Shown: positions 7,863-17,076, numbered from the stretch's first letter. The stretch is DNA of 64,000 nucleotides from Ruminococcus sp. (GCA_017558505.1 JAFYUM010000006.1:310001-374000); one strand, 5' to 3'. Program-made: numbers and translations. The notes: generated by a model from the sequence alone, not told the origin.

Positions 7863-10397
7863 ATGAAGCTTCTCGCCATTGACGGAAATAGCATTCTCAA
7901 CCGTGCATTTTACGGTATAAAGCTGCTTTCCAATAAAAAAGGTGTTTTCACCAATGCCATTTTCGGCTTTATGAATATATATCTTAAAAATTTTAATGAC
8001 GTTCAGCCTGACTCTGTTGCGGTTGCATTTGACCTGAAATCGCCCACTTTCCGCCATAAAAAAGTGGAGTCTTACAAGGCGAACCGCAAGGGAATGCCGC
8101 CCGAACTGGCACAGCAGCTTCCTCTTATGAAGGAATTGCTGACGCTTATGGGCATTAAGGTTGTGGAGTGCGAGGGTTTTGAGGCTGACGACATTCTTGG
8201 AACTTTGTCGAAAAGCTGTACCGACTGCGGCTGTGAATGTTACGTCCTCACAGGGGACAGGGATAGCTTGCAGCTCATTGATGAAAATGTCACCGTTCTC
8301 CTTGCGACCAACAAGGAAACCGTTCACTACACTCCTGCCCGATTTGTGGAGGATTACGGCTTTGAGCCTATCCGCCTTATTGATCTGAAAGCACTTATGG
8401 GAGACAGTTCCGACAATATCAAGGGAGTTGCGGGAATTGGCGAAAAAACGGCGACTTCTCTTATTAAAGAGTACGGCACGATTGAAAATCTCTATGAAAA
8501 TTATGCGGAGTCCAACCTTACAAAGGGAGTTAAGACTAAGCTTGAAAATGGCGAAGAATCGGCAAAAGAGAGCAAATGGCTTGCTACCATTGTCCGTGAT
8601 GCGCCTGTGGAAAAATGCCTTGATTTTTATAAAATCGGGGAGGCTGACAAGGCTGAATTGAGCCGTTTTCTCACAGAACTGGAGATGTACAAGCTGCTGG
8701 ATAAGCTTGAAATTTCTGCCACCGCTGCGGAGAAATCCATTGAAAAGCCCGTGGAGAAATATGTTCCTGTAGAGCTTTCTTTCGGGGAACTGACAGCTGA
8801 AATAATCGACAAATTTGTGTCAACAGCCTATTTGTTTGACGGCGAAAAGCTGACAATTCTTGATGATACAACGGTTTACCAAACAAATTCTGAGGAACTG
8901 ATACTTCAATTTTTGGCTTCGGACTGCGAAAAAATCACAATGTCAGCCAAGTCGCACTACCGCTGGGTAATGGTACGTGGCGGAAATCTCCGTAACCTTA
9001 AAACTGACGGGGAAATCTGTGGATATCTGTTGAATACTTCCGCATCCGACTACACAACGGAAAAGCTGTGTGGTGAGTATGGTGTACACTACTGCACTGA
9101 AAATGGTGATTTTGCTGAATTAGCGTCGCTTCCACGGCTTATTTCAAAGCTCCGTGAAGCTGTTTATGCCGAGGGAATGATCAGCCTTTTGGACAACATT
9201 GAGATGCCCCTTTGCGAGGTGCTTGCTTCAATGGAGCATAACGGTATAAGGATTACGCAGGATGGTGTACGTGATTTCGGAAAATATCTCACTGAAATGA
9301 TTGAGGAAACACAGCAGCTTATATATGACGAAGTAGGTCATGAGTTTAATATTTCCTCCCCGAAGCAGTTGGGAGTTGTCCTTTTCGAGGAAATGGGACT
9401 GCCCGCGAAGAAGAAAACAAAAAGCGGATATTCCACAAGTGCGGAGGTTTTAGAGGAACTGCGTAATTTCTGTCCTCTTGTGGATAATGTGCTGAAATAC
9501 AGGCAATACACCAAGCTTAATTCAACTTATGTAACGGGACTTCTTGAAAAAGTTGCCGATGACGGAAGAATTCACACCTTGTTCAGGCAGACTGAAACCC
9601 GAACAGGCAGAATTTCCTCTACTGAACCGAATTTGCAGAATATTCCCGTTCGTACAGAGCTGGGTGCTGAAATGCGTAAATTCTTTATTGCAGACAGCGG
9701 AAAAGTGCTTATTGACGCCGATTACAGCCAGATTGAACTGCGTGTTATGGCACATCTGTGCGGCGATGAAAATATGATTTCCGCCTTTACATCGGGGGAG
9801 GATATTCACACTTCCACGGCTTCACAGGTGTTTGATATGCCTGCGATTATGGTTACTTCTGAGATGAGAAGTGCCGCCAAAGCCGTGAATTTCGGCATTA
9901 TCTATGGTATGGGACCATTCTCCCTGTCAAAGGATATCGGCACATCTGTGGCACAGGCAAAGAAGTATATTTCGGACTATCTTGCTAAATATCCGAAGGT
10001 ACAGCAATTTATGGACGATACCGTTGACAATGCCATGAAAACAGGTGTTGTAACGACTATGTTCGGGCGAAAAAGACTCATTCCCGAACTTCTTTCTTCC
10101 AACAAAATGTTACAGGCGGCAGGCAAGAGAATTGCCATGAATACACCTGTTCAGGGTACGGCAGCTGATCTTATAAAAATAGCCATGATTAACGTGTATC
10201 GCCGTTTAAAGGCTGAAAATCTCAATGCGGAACTTATATTGCAGGTACACGACGAACTTATTATTGAAGCCGATGTTTCCTGTGCTGACCGCTGTGCAGA
10301 GCTTCTCAAAGAGGAAATGCTTAATGTCTGTGAGATGAAAGCGCCGCTTGCTGTTGATGTTCATACAGGTGACAGCTGGTATGATGCGAAAGGTTGA
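7863..10397 (+). CDS. polA: DNA polymerase I
   Basis: 844 residues. The N-terminal 5'-nuclease domain (about 1-290) starts MKLLAIDGNSILNRAFYG and has GDRDSLQLI and GDSSDNIKGVAGIGEKTA. The middle domain (about 300-450) lacks the acidic DEDD residues, as in other Firmicutes, so proofreading is not expected. The polymerase domain (about 450-844) shows TETRTGRISS, motif A DYSQIELR, the O helix KAVNFGIIYG and motif C QVHDELI. Acts in Okazaki-fragment processing and repair. It leads a unit continuing into rimI and tsaD. Confidence 0.98.
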   Translation: MKLLAIDGNSILNRAFYGIKLLSNKKGVFTNAIFGFMNIYLKNFNDVQPDSVAVAFDLKSPTFRHKKVESYKANRKGMPPELAQQLPLMKELLTLMGIKVVECEGFEADDILGTLSKSCTDCGCECYVLTGDRDSLQLIDENVTVLLATNKETVHYTPARFVEDYGFEPIRLIDLKALMGDSSDNIKGVAGIGEKTATSLIKEYGTIENLYENYAESNLTKGVKTKLENGEESAKESKWLATIVRDAPVEKCLDFYKIGEADKAELSRFLTELEMYKLLDKLEISATAAEKSIEKPVEKYVPVELSFGELTAEIIDKFVSTAYLFDGEKLTILDDTTVYQTNSEELILQFLASDCEKITMSAKSHYRWVMVRGGNLRNLKTDGEICGYLLNTSASDYTTEKLCGEYGVHYCTENGDFAELASLPRLISKLREAVYAEGMISLLDNIEMPLCEVLASMEHNGIRITQDGVRDFGKYLTEMIEETQQLIYDEVGHEFNISSPKQLGVVLFEEMGLPAKKKTKSGYSTSAEVLEELRNFCPLVDNVLKYRQYTKLNSTYVTGLLEKVADDGRIHTLFRQTETRTGRISSTEPNLQNIPVRTELGAEMRKFFIADSGKVLIDADYSQIELRVMAHLCGDENMISAFTSGEDIHTSTASQVFDMPAIMVTSEMRSAAKAVNFGIIYGMGPFSLSKDIGTSVAQAKKYISDYLAKYPKVQQFMDDTVDNAMKTGVVTTMFGRKRLIPELLSSNKMLQAAGKRIAMNTPVQGTAADLIKIAMINVYRRLKAENLNAELILQVHDELIIEADVSCADRCAELLKEEMLNVCEMKAPLAVDVHTGDSWYDAKG

Positions 10398-10436
10398 TAA
10401 TCTGTACTATATTGTTATAGTTTTTGAGGTGGTACA

Positions 10437-10895
10437 ATGGAAATAATCCGTGCCGATAAAAATACCGAAAGGCATATTTTTGAAAGTCTTTCCGTCCTCG
10501 ATAAATTATGTGTAGGGGCGGACGGCTGGTCTGCTGACTCTTTTAAATCCGAGGCGGAAAAGGATAATGGAATTGTGCTGTATACTGTTGAAAATGGCGG
10601 TATTACAGGACTTATCTGCGGATTTTTTGCCGCCGATGAGGCTGAGATAACAAGCGTTGCCGTTTCGCCCCGGCACAGGCGAAGGGGTATTGCCGCAAAG
10701 CTTATGGAGGAATATCTCTACAAGTTGCCTGAAGCTACCAACAGCATATTTCTTGAGGTGCGGGAGTCAAATTCCGCCGCAATTGGGTTATATGAAAAAT
10801 TCGGATTTGAGAAAATATCCATAAGGAAAAAATTTTATAGTTTTCCTGACGAAAATGCAGTTGTGATGCAAAAAATAATGAATAAAGAAGGCTGA
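10437..10895 (+). CDS. rimI: Ribosomal-protein-alanine N-acetyltransferase-like GNAT
   Basis: 152 residues. GNAT core with ITSVAVSPRHRRRGIAAKLM (acetyl-CoA loop RRRGIA) and the C-terminal FLEVRESNSAAIGLYEKFGFE, the usual RimI signature. It lies 2 bases before tsaD, the classical arrangement; GAGGTGG precedes the ATG. RimI acetylates the N-terminus of S18 in Escherichia coli; the clostridial substrate is unproved. Confidence 0.9.
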   Translation: MEIIRADKNTERHIFESLSVLDKLCVGADGWSADSFKSEAEKDNGIVLYTVENGGITGLICGFFAADEAEITSVAVSPRHRRRGIAAKLMEEYLYKLPEATNSIFLEVRESNSAAIGLYEKFGFEKISIRKKFYSFPDENAVVMQKIMNKEG

Positions 10896-10897
10896 AA

Positions 10898-11914
10898 ATG
10901 TTAATTTTAGGAATTGAAAGCTCCTGTGACGAAACCGCCGCAAGTGTTTGTGAGGATTTCAGAAATATCCGTTCTTCGGTGATTTCAACACAGATTGAGG
11001 AGCATAAAAAATATGGCGGAGTAGTGCCTGAAATCGCCTCCCGCCGCCATTGCGAGAACATTCTCGAAGTTACAAAACAGGCTTTGCGTGACGCTGATGT
11101 TACCCTTGCCGATCTTGACGGAATTGCCGTGACATACGCTCCGGGGCTTATCGGGGCGCTGCTTGTAGGCGTGAATTTTGCCAAATCTCTGGCGTTTTCC
11201 GCCGAAAAGAGGCTTATTCCTGTTCACCACATTTCGGGGCATATTGCCGCAAATTACATTTGCCACGAGAAGCTTGAACCTCCTTATCTCTGTATTGTAG
11301 CAAGCGGTGCTCACAGCCACCTTATTGAAGTTCTGAGCTATACTGAGTTCCGTGTTATCGGCAGAACCCGTGATGATGCTGCGGGGGAGTGCTTTGATAA
11401 ATGTGCAAGAGCAATGGGATTTCCCTATCCCGGTGGAGTTCATATTGACAGACACGCACAAGATGGTGATGCATCGGCATTTAAGCTGCCACATCCTGTA
11501 GTTGCGGGAAATGAGTTTGATTTCAGTTTTTCGGGACTGAAAACTGCTGTTATAAATATGCTTCACCGTGCCGACCAGAAAGGCGAGTTAATCGACAAAA
11601 ATGATTTATCGGCAAGTATTCAGCAGACGATTTCAGAAATCATCACTGAAAAAACTATGGGAGCGGCTGAACAGTACGGCTATAAAAAAATCGCCCTTGC
11701 AGGCGGTGTTTCAGCAAATTCAGGAGTCCGTGCGGCTCTTGTAAAGGCTTGCGGAGAACGTGGTTTTGAGTTCTATATGCCCGAAATAAGTCTTTGTGGA
11801 GATAATGCTGCAATGATTGCCTGTCAGGGAAGCTATAATTTTGCGGCTGGTATTATTGCTGATGAAAGCCTTAATGCAGTTGCAACAATGCCCATTGATT
11901 CCATAAAATTTTAA
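10898..11914 (+). CDS. tsaD: tRNA threonylcarbamoyladenosine transferase TsaD
   Basis: 338 residues, usual length. Motifs: LGIESSCDETAASV at the N-terminus, the metal-binding VHHISGHIAANY (His x3 His), GRTRDDAAGECFDK, and AGGVSANSGVRAAL near the C-terminus. With TsaB, TsaE and TsaC it makes t6A37 in ANN-decoding tRNAs. Only rimI accompanies it here; tsaB and tsaE must be elsewhere, and polA takes their usual upstream place. Confidence 0.97.
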   Translation: MLILGIESSCDETAASVCEDFRNIRSSVISTQIEEHKKYGGVVPEIASRRHCENILEVTKQALRDADVTLADLDGIAVTYAPGLIGALLVGVNFAKSLAFSAEKRLIPVHHISGHIAANYICHEKLEPPYLCIVASGAHSHLIEVLSYTEFRVIGRTRDDAAGECFDKCARAMGFPYPGGVHIDRHAQDGDASAFKLPHPVVAGNEFDFSFSGLKTAVINMLHRADQKGELIDKNDLSASIQQTISEIITEKTMGAAEQYGYKKIALAGGVSANSGVRAALVKACGERGFEFYMPEISLCGDNAAMIACQGSYNFAAGIIADESLNAVATMPIDSIKF

Positions 11915-11932
11915 CCTAATAGGAGAACCAAA

Positions 11933-12640
11933 ATGAAAAGAATTTTATCGTCGCTTACAGCACTTTCGTTTACTATCTGTCTTTGTTCATGTACGGAAAA
12001 TACTACTCCTGAAAGCTCCTCGTCAAGAGTCAGCAAAGCACCTATAGATGAGGAGATACTGGGTACATGGATGAATGATTTAAGTGGCTACAGATTCGGA
12101 GATAACCGCAAGGTGAGTCTGATTATTGATTTTTCGCAGAATGCACATTTTACTGAAAATGGCGAATTTCAGACAATGAATGCCCTTATACCGAAAGAGA
12201 ATATAAGTTACGACGGAAAAAAGGTTTATATTACAAATACAGCCTACAGTGAAGAATATCAGCAGGATCTTACTTCCGTTCTGATTGATATGGATCGTCT
12301 TGACGAGCCTAATCCTGATAGCATTGACGGACGTTATCACATTTATGGCGGTGTTGCAACAGATGTTCTTGCAGAGCAGCTTGGTATTCCACCGGAGAAA
12401 TTTGATTTTGAGGGTGTAGTTGATGGAGAAAAGTTCACTATTTATATGATTGACTGTTTTGATTATGAGACTATTGACGGTACAGTTGATATTTTCGGTG
12501 AACTTGTAGCAACTTATCTTACGGGAAGCAGCGAACCTATGTCATATGATTACACTATTGAATATGATGCGTTGAGTATGACAATCAACAATATTGAAAA
12601 CGCTCCTATCGAGGTTTATTTTAAGACAAAGGAAGAATAA
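11933..12640 (+). CDS. Putative lipoprotein, unknown function
   Basis: 235 residues. An N-terminal signal segment (ILSSLTALSFTICLCSC) ends in a probable lipobox, followed by a Ser/Thr-rich linker (about 22-35). A region starting EEILGTWMNDLSGYRF resembles lipocalin-like domains of clostridial lipoproteins (the GTW motif). Beta-rich thereafter. AGGAGA lies before the ATG. It follows tsaD by 18 bases and may be read through from it. No function recognised. Confidence 0.75.
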   Translation: MKRILSSLTALSFTICLCSCTENTTPESSSSRVSKAPIDEEILGTWMNDLSGYRFGDNRKVSLIIDFSQNAHFTENGEFQTMNALIPKENISYDGKKVYITNTAYSEEYQQDLTSVLIDMDRLDEPNPDSIDGRYHIYGGVATDVLAEQLGIPPEKFDFEGVVDGEKFTIYMIDCFDYETIDGTVDIFGELVATYLTGSSEPMSYDYTIEYDALSMTINNIENAPIEVYFKTKEE

Positions 12641-12712
12641 ATGTTGATTTTCTTATGTGTTTTGTCGGAAAATTCAACTTGAAATCCTTGAAACATTAAG
12701 GAGATATTGTCA

Positions 12713-13249
12713 ATGAAAGAGTATTATGCGTCAATTTTACCGGAAGAATTTTTAATGGAAAAAGTAAATACAGATAAGAAAATAGGCTGTACATTGGAAA
12801 ATCTTTCGCTGCTAAACGATGATGAATATAATTCACTGTATGCCTTTTTTATGTATGAGGGGTGTGCTTCAAACTTTGTATGGAGATATACAGGCTCCTG
12901 TTATCTGATGCTGCTTCGCGAAAGAGATTCTGTACGTTTCAGAAATAATTTCTCATCGGCTTTTTTTAAGGCATACGGTTCTTGTGATAATCCTGAATTT
13001 TCGGAGGATTACACCGATTTGCAGGGATTGCTGATTGCTTGTGATTTTGACGTTTACAAGCAGCTGTTAAAACTTGCCATTAATTCATCTGATGAAGAAA
13101 TAAAACAAGATGCGGCAGAGTGTATGAATGATTCTTTTGATGATTACAAAGAAACATTATTTGTCAAAGCGATTTCAGAGGAATATTCTGAATTTAAAAG
13201 AAAATTGTATGAACTGAAAAAACTACAGAACAGCACAGAAACTCAATAA
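12713..13249 (+). CDS. Unknown protein, accessory
   Basis: 178 residues. A TTG at 12707 would add two residues, but AAGGAGA (12698-12704) eight bases before the ATG at 12713 fixes the start. Acidic, alpha-helical, soluble, no signal peptide; segments include FFMYEGCASNFVWRYTG and MNDSFDDYKETLF. No family recognised. It opens a patch with two broken remnants downstream, one resembling an immunity protein, so a similar accessory role is possible but only by context. Confidence 0.6.
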   Translation: MKEYYASILPEEFLMEKVNTDKKIGCTLENLSLLNDDEYNSLYAFFMYEGCASNFVWRYTGSCYLMLLRERDSVRFRNNFSSAFFKAYGSCDNPEFSEDYTDLQGLLIACDFDVYKQLLKLAINSSDEEIKQDAAECMNDSFDDYKETLFVKAISEEYSEFKRKLYELKKLQNSTETQ

Positions 13250-13273
13250 TGATATTTATAGCAAATGGCTTAA

Positions 13274-13411
13274 TATGGTATTTTAATCCTTGGGATTGTT
13301 CGAAGAACTGGCTGTAATTCTGGACGGTGTGCCGCTGTGGTGCAATATAATGAACTTACAAGAGAACTGATTGAGTTGAATCCAAACAAAGATTTCACAT
13401 TAATTGATTAA
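13274..13411 (+). pseudogene. C-terminal gene remnant
   Basis: A 45-codon open stretch follows an in-frame stop and has no credible start or ribosome site. Its end (CAAVVQYNELTRELIEL, NPNKDFTLID, stop) reads like a genuine protein C-terminus rather than random sequence. I cannot name the parent family. Confidence 0.4.
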
Positions 13412-13547
13412 AAAACAAATTGCAGTTGATTTCTCCTTCCTTGATAAATTATCTTTCTGTCGTCGTCTTTGCTGCAATGTTTAATTGGCGGAGCAATACG
13501 AAAACGAGGAATAATTTTTGAAGCCATATAAACAAGCAGGTGATTAA

Positions 13548-13850
13548 ATGTCTTATGATTTTGAATTCGGACAATCAGCTGTCAGAGAATATAATGACTT
13601 TTGCATAAATCCACATATACCGTTATTTATGCAGCTTGATAACTTGAAAGAGGATTTGATTCAGGTTGAATATTAATCAGGGCATATACCGGACATAGGG
13701 TGGTATCCTGAATTCAGATTAAAAGGTAAAATATGCGTTGTAAAGTCCGATGAAATAATATATGAAAAATGCACCGGAAACATCAAGAAGCTGAAACAAC
13801 TTACAGAAGAAGCTGTAAGAATAATTTCAGATTCAAATGGGTTGAAATAA
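13548..13850 (+). pseudogene. Immunity-like small protein broken by an in-frame stop
   Basis: From ATG 13548 the frame reads 42 codons (MSYDFEFGQSAVREYNDFC, INPHIPLFMQLDNLKEDL), meets TAA at 13674-13676, then continues in the same frame for 57 codons (GHIPDIGWYPEFRLKGK, KLKQLTEEAVRIIS) to TAA at 13848-13850. Joined it would be about 100 residues, the size and style of small contact-dependent or polymorphic-toxin immunity proteins, which it resembles from memory. One substitution would restore it. No toxin gene is adjacent. Confidence 0.55.
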
Positions 13851-13852
13851 AT

Positions 13853-13880
13853 TAACGGCTGATTGCAAAATCAGCCGTTA
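13853..13880. terminator. Bidirectional terminator before tadA
   Basis: A perfect 12-bp stem (13853-13864 with 13869-13880) with a GCAA loop, followed by six T on the plus strand. It separates the accessory patch from tadA; its right arm overlaps the tadA stop region. Confidence 0.85.
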
Positions 13881-14332
13881 TTTTTTCTTTTTTCACGAAG
13901 TATTCTGAAAAATTCCGTAAGCTTTCCTGAACATTCATGCTCCGAAATCCCGCCGTATACATTGGGTTTGTGATTGTATGGCAGACTGAACATCTTCTGC
14001 ACGGATTCCGCAGAGCCGCTTTTGTAATCGTATGCTCCGAAATAGACATCGTCTATCCGAGAGTTAATTATTGCGCCGCAGCACATTGGGCATGGTTCAA
14101 GGGTAACATAAATTGCACAATCGGGAAGCCGCCAGCCACCAAGCGTTTTACATGCTTCATCAATGGCGAAAAGTTCAGCATGAGCGAGAGCATTTTTGTC
14201 GGATTCCCGGCGATTTCGTCCCTCACCGATAATTTCTCCCGTGGATTTTTTTACCACAACCGCACCGACAGGAACTTCACCTTCGTTGAAAGCTTCCTGT
14301 GCAAGCTCCAGAGCACGTTCCATATAATCCAT
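13871..14332 (-). CDS. tadA: tRNA-specific adenosine deaminase
   Basis: 153 residues. Zinc deaminase motifs: HAELFAID (His and proton-shuttle Glu) and TLEPCPMCCGAI (two Cys ligands), followed by FGAYDYKSG. Converts A34 to inosine in tRNA-Arg(ACG). A start at 14359 is possible, but MDYMERALELAQEAF at 14332 has GGAGG ten bases upstream and overlaps the preceding stop by one base (TAATG), so the two genes are coupled. Confidence 0.95.
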   Translation of the reverse strand: MDYMERALELAQEAFNEGEVPVGAVVVKKSTGEIIGEGRNRRESDKNALAHAELFAIDEACKTLGGWRLPDCAIYVTLEPCPMCCGAIINSRIDDVYFGAYDYKSGSAESVQKMFSLPYNHKPNVYGGISEHECSGKLTEFFRILREKRKNNG

Positions 14333-15489
14333 TATTTGAATGCCTCCATGATTGCACACAGAATGCAGAGCAGTGCAACAGCAGAAAACGGAAATGTTTT
14401 TGAAGCATGTACCATACGCTGTTGAAATGACATTTCTGCATTATATCGTGCAAGCTTTAAGGGATGTTTTTTTAGTGCTATACGGAAATAAATAAGACCG
14501 ATTGTTCCTGCAATAACAATTGCTGCCATAAAACCGTTGCGCTTCAGAGGCATAGTGCCTGATGTGTCGGTTTCAATGAGTACAATTGTAAGCTGGTACA
14601 TCTTGAAAATGATATTTACTGCAATTGCGGTAAATATTGAACCGCTTGTAAGCATTCCGCAGCATCCCACAAGAGTTATAATGAAAATTGCAGGCATATA
14701 GCGGAAATCCTGTGTAAGCACAGCTGCTGTAAAGGCAGTGATAAGCATTGCGAAAGTATCTCCGAACTGCCGCAGAACCGTAAAGGCAGCACCGCAGAAA
14801 AACAGCTGGGAAATAATCGGTATAACCAGAACGTCAAATATGGTATATGCTACAAATTCGCCCTGATTCCATATGGAAACATCCATATTTTCGGAGCCGA
14901 AAAATGATAGCACCTCTCGATTTTCGTTTGAGAAAGCGGATGGAAGTGTAGTGACAACGCTGAACACAAAGGCGGCCGAAATTGCCCCCACAAGAGCCGA
15001 AGGTTTATTCATACTGCTCATTACTGCGGCTTTTTTCGGCATTTTGAATTTGTGGTGGAGGTAAAACATTGGTATAACAATTCTCATTGTGTTCAGCACA
15101 ATGAGTACTATGGCTACCTCGTGACAGCCTCCGCTTAATGTTTTTGTCATAAAGCTTGCGTGAATGTTAAAACCAAGACGTTCAAGGATGAGTAGTATAA
15201 TTCTTGAAATTACGTCCTCGAAAACAATCCACATAAGTATAGCATTGCCGAGAGTGTGGAATATATTCGTAAGCACTTTTTTTTCAGCGTTGGAGCAGGA
15301 TTTTTCCACAAATCCTCTGCCGTCCACGTAAACACGTTCACGCTGATCCTTTTTGAAATTGAATGAATATACGTTGTCTTTGTTTTTTCTCCATTCACGG
15401 AAATTTTCGTTATATTTTTCGTTCTGAGTTGAGTAGTCGAATTCTTCAATAACATCAATGATATTTTTTTCTTTTACATTGCTGTTCAT
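14332..15489 (-). CDS. CPBP-like membrane protein without catalytic residues
   Basis: 385 residues; GGGGGAG eight bases upstream selects the ATG at 15489 over an in-frame start at 15552. A hydrophilic N-terminus of about 80 residues precedes about eight membrane helices. The segment IPIISQLFFCGAAFTVLRQ aligns by eye with the CPBP (Abi/CAAX protease) box PxxEExxFRG, but EE is replaced by SQ and FRG by FCG, and the second-motif His is replaced (LTQDF instead of LLHxx). Probably a non-proteolytic relative. Coupled to tadA. Confidence 0.6.
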   Translation of the reverse strand: MNSNVKEKNIIDVIEEFDYSTQNEKYNENFREWRKNKDNVYSFNFKKDQRERVYVDGRGFVEKSCSNAEKKVLTNIFHTLGNAILMWIVFEDVISRIILLILERLGFNIHASFMTKTLSGGCHEVAIVLIVLNTMRIVIPMFYLHHKFKMPKKAAVMSSMNKPSALVGAISAAFVFSVVTTLPSAFSNENREVLSFFGSENMDVSIWNQGEFVAYTIFDVLVIPIISQLFFCGAAFTVLRQFGDTFAMLITAFTAAVLTQDFRYMPAIFIITLVGCCGMLTSGSIFTAIAVNIIFKMYQLTIVLIETDTSGTMPLKRNGFMAAIVIAGTIGLIYFRIALKKHPLKLARYNAEMSFQQRMVHASKTFPFSAVALLCILCAIMEAFK

Positions 15490-15673
15490 CAAGTCAACTC
15501 CCCCTTTTTTGGAAACTTGATAAATAATAACAATACCCCCAGAAATGCACAATAACCCTATTATGTTATTTTAACATATTTTGATAGGTAGAATGTTATA
15601 ATTTGTATAACTGGAAATTAATTTTTTATTAATTGATAATAATTATAAATATAATATTTTTCCCCATTTTCTC

Positions 15674-15702
15674 TTGACATACAGCGAAAAATGTGCTATT
15701 AT
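15674..15702 (+). promoter_or_regulatory. Promoter of the ECF S-component gene
   Basis: TTGACA (15674-15679), 17-bp spacer ending TGC, TATTAT (15697-15702). The leader is about 50 bases and holds only a small TTCTTCGGAAGAA hairpin; no riboswitch was seen in it. Confidence 0.85.
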
Positions 15703-15758
15703 AGCATTGTTGTATTGTATCTTCTTCGGAAGAATAATAACAAGGAGGAAAATTTAAT

Positions 15759-16388
15759 ATGAACAAAAATTTCAACACTAAGCAATTGGTATTGCTTGGA
15801 CTTCTGACGGCTCTCGTAGTGGTGCTTACCAATTTCAATGTGCCTGTCGGAGCTCTGAAAATATCAATGACGGTCATTCCCGTTGCTATTGCTGCTATTG
15901 CTCTCGGACCTGTAGGCGGTGCTGTCATAGGAGCCGTATGGGGCGTGTGCAGTTTTCTCCAGTGTTTCGGATTGCTCGGTGGAAGTGATATGGGTATATT
16001 TACTGCTCAAATCAGCCCTGTACTCTCTTTCATTCAGCGTTTTGTCCCTCGTGTTCTTGAGGGCTTCTTTGCAGGCTGGATATTCAGATTTGTTTCAAAG
16101 ATAACACATTCGAAGATTTCTTGCTTTATTACAGGCTTTGCAACTGCGTTTCTGAATACGGTTTTATTTATGAGCGCACTTGTACTTCTCTTTGGTAATA
16201 ATCAGGAGTTCGTTGATACATATATGGGCAATAAAACTGGAATTGCATTTATTATCGGTTCTATTGGCGTTAATGCAGTAGTTGAAATGATTGCGGCTAC
16301 TCTCGTTGCAGGTTCTGTAGGCTTTGCGCTTATTCAGGCTAAGCTTATCAGTGTTCCTGAAAAAAAGAAAAAATCTGCAATCGCTTAA
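15759..16388 (+). CDS. ECF transporter substrate-binding (S) component
   Basis: 209 residues, about six membrane helices. The N-terminal KQLVLLGLLTALVVVLT and the ALGPVGGAVIGAVWGV stretch are typical of ECF S components, which capture a vitamin and share the EcfAA'T module encoded elsewhere. The basic tail (PEKKKKSA) is cytoplasmic. AAGGAGG precedes the ATG. Substrate is not decidable from sequence; pantothenate or folate types are candidates. Monocistronic, with a terminator right after. Confidence 0.85.
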   Translation: MNKNFNTKQLVLLGLLTALVVVLTNFNVPVGALKISMTVIPVAIAAIALGPVGGAVIGAVWGVCSFLQCFGLLGGSDMGIFTAQISPVLSFIQRFVPRVLEGFFAGWIFRFVSKITHSKISCFITGFATAFLNTVLFMSALVLLFGNNQEFVDTYMGNKTGIAFIIGSIGVNAVVEMIAATLVAGSVGFALIQAKLISVPEKKKKSAIA

Positions 16389-16410
16389 TATACAATACAA
16401 TACAACACAG

Positions 16411-16438
16411 CCTCCCGATTATTTTCGGGAGGTTTTTT
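16411..16438 (+). terminator. Terminator of the ECF S-component gene
   Basis: CCTCCCGA stem with loop TTATTT and TCGGGAGG, then six T. The same 28 bases recur at 17243-17270. Confidence 0.9.
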
Positions 16439-16461
16439 GCGGTTTGCTAAAGGACAATGTA

Positions 16462-16490
16462 TTGACAAAGTACCATTAATTTGATATAAT
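16462..16490 (+). promoter_or_regulatory. Promoter of the DUF3592 gene
   Basis: TTGACA (16462-16467), 17-bp spacer ending TGA, TATAAT (16485-16490), 22 bases before the ATG. Confidence 0.85.
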
Positions 16491-16512
16491 TTTTATATAA
16501 GGGGGTGTGGAT

Positions 16513-17076
16513 ATGGGATTAGGCGGATTTTTACAGATATTGCTGGTTTTAGCTGCTATCATTGTTTTATTGACTTTTAAAGGCACAAGAAAAGCTATGT
16601 TAAAAATTCTGTTGGGATTATTAGTTACAGCAGGGATTATTGCTGTCTTTATCCTTGTTGGTATGCGGTTTTTCGGGGATAATGTTGTGATTTTCACTAT
16701 ATTATCGTGTTTGAGTTCAATCACAGGAGTTATGTTCGGCATTTCCTTGAAAGAGTTTTTGCGGATAATGCAGATTAAGAGAAACGGCTGTATTGCGGCA
16801 GGTGAAATTTTTGATACAGGTTATGGCAGGGGAATATGCTATAAAATCAGATACCGTGTAAACAATCAGGAATTTGTTTTCACCGCCAACAGATTGTCAC
16901 AAGGAGAAAAATTGAAAGTGGGCGACAGCGTAACTGTTATTTATTCGCCGCAGAACCATCGTGACGCCTATATGAAAAAGAATGATTCAGTTGCCGCAAT
17001 TGCTCTGATGATTGGTTCGGCATTTCTGTTAATTGGTGCAATTGCTGTGGAATGTTATGTTTTAAGGGTGGCATAA
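16513..17076 (+). CDS. DUF3592-type membrane protein
   Basis: 187 residues. A GTG at 16507 is possible, but AAGGGGG favours ATG 16513. Two N-terminal helices (about 5-22, 31-52) and a third (about 57-77) precede a soluble beta domain with YKIRYRVNNQEFVFTA and VGDSVTVIYSPQNHRDAY, the usual DUF3592 pattern, and a C-terminal helix (about 160-183). Function unknown. Own promoter; flanked by two identical terminators. Confidence 0.7.
   Translation: MGLGGFLQILLVLAAIIVLLTFKGTRKAMLKILLGLLVTAGIIAVFILVGMRFFGDNVVIFTILSCLSSITGVMFGISLKEFLRIMQIKRNGCIAAGEIFDTGYGRGICYKIRYRVNNQEFVFTANRLSQGEKLKVGDSVTVIYSPQNHRDAYMKKNDSVAAIALMIGSAFLLIGAIAVECYVLRVA

Noticed and set aside
13418..13534. Short minus-strand frame (MASKIIPRFRIAPP...) in the accessory patch.
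   Set aside because: 39 codons, no recognisable domain and a weak promoter context; not distinguishable from chance.
15680..15758. Possible vitamin or preQ1 riboswitch in front of the ECF S gene.
   Set aside because: The leader is only about 50 bases and contains a single small hairpin; no class consensus is visible.
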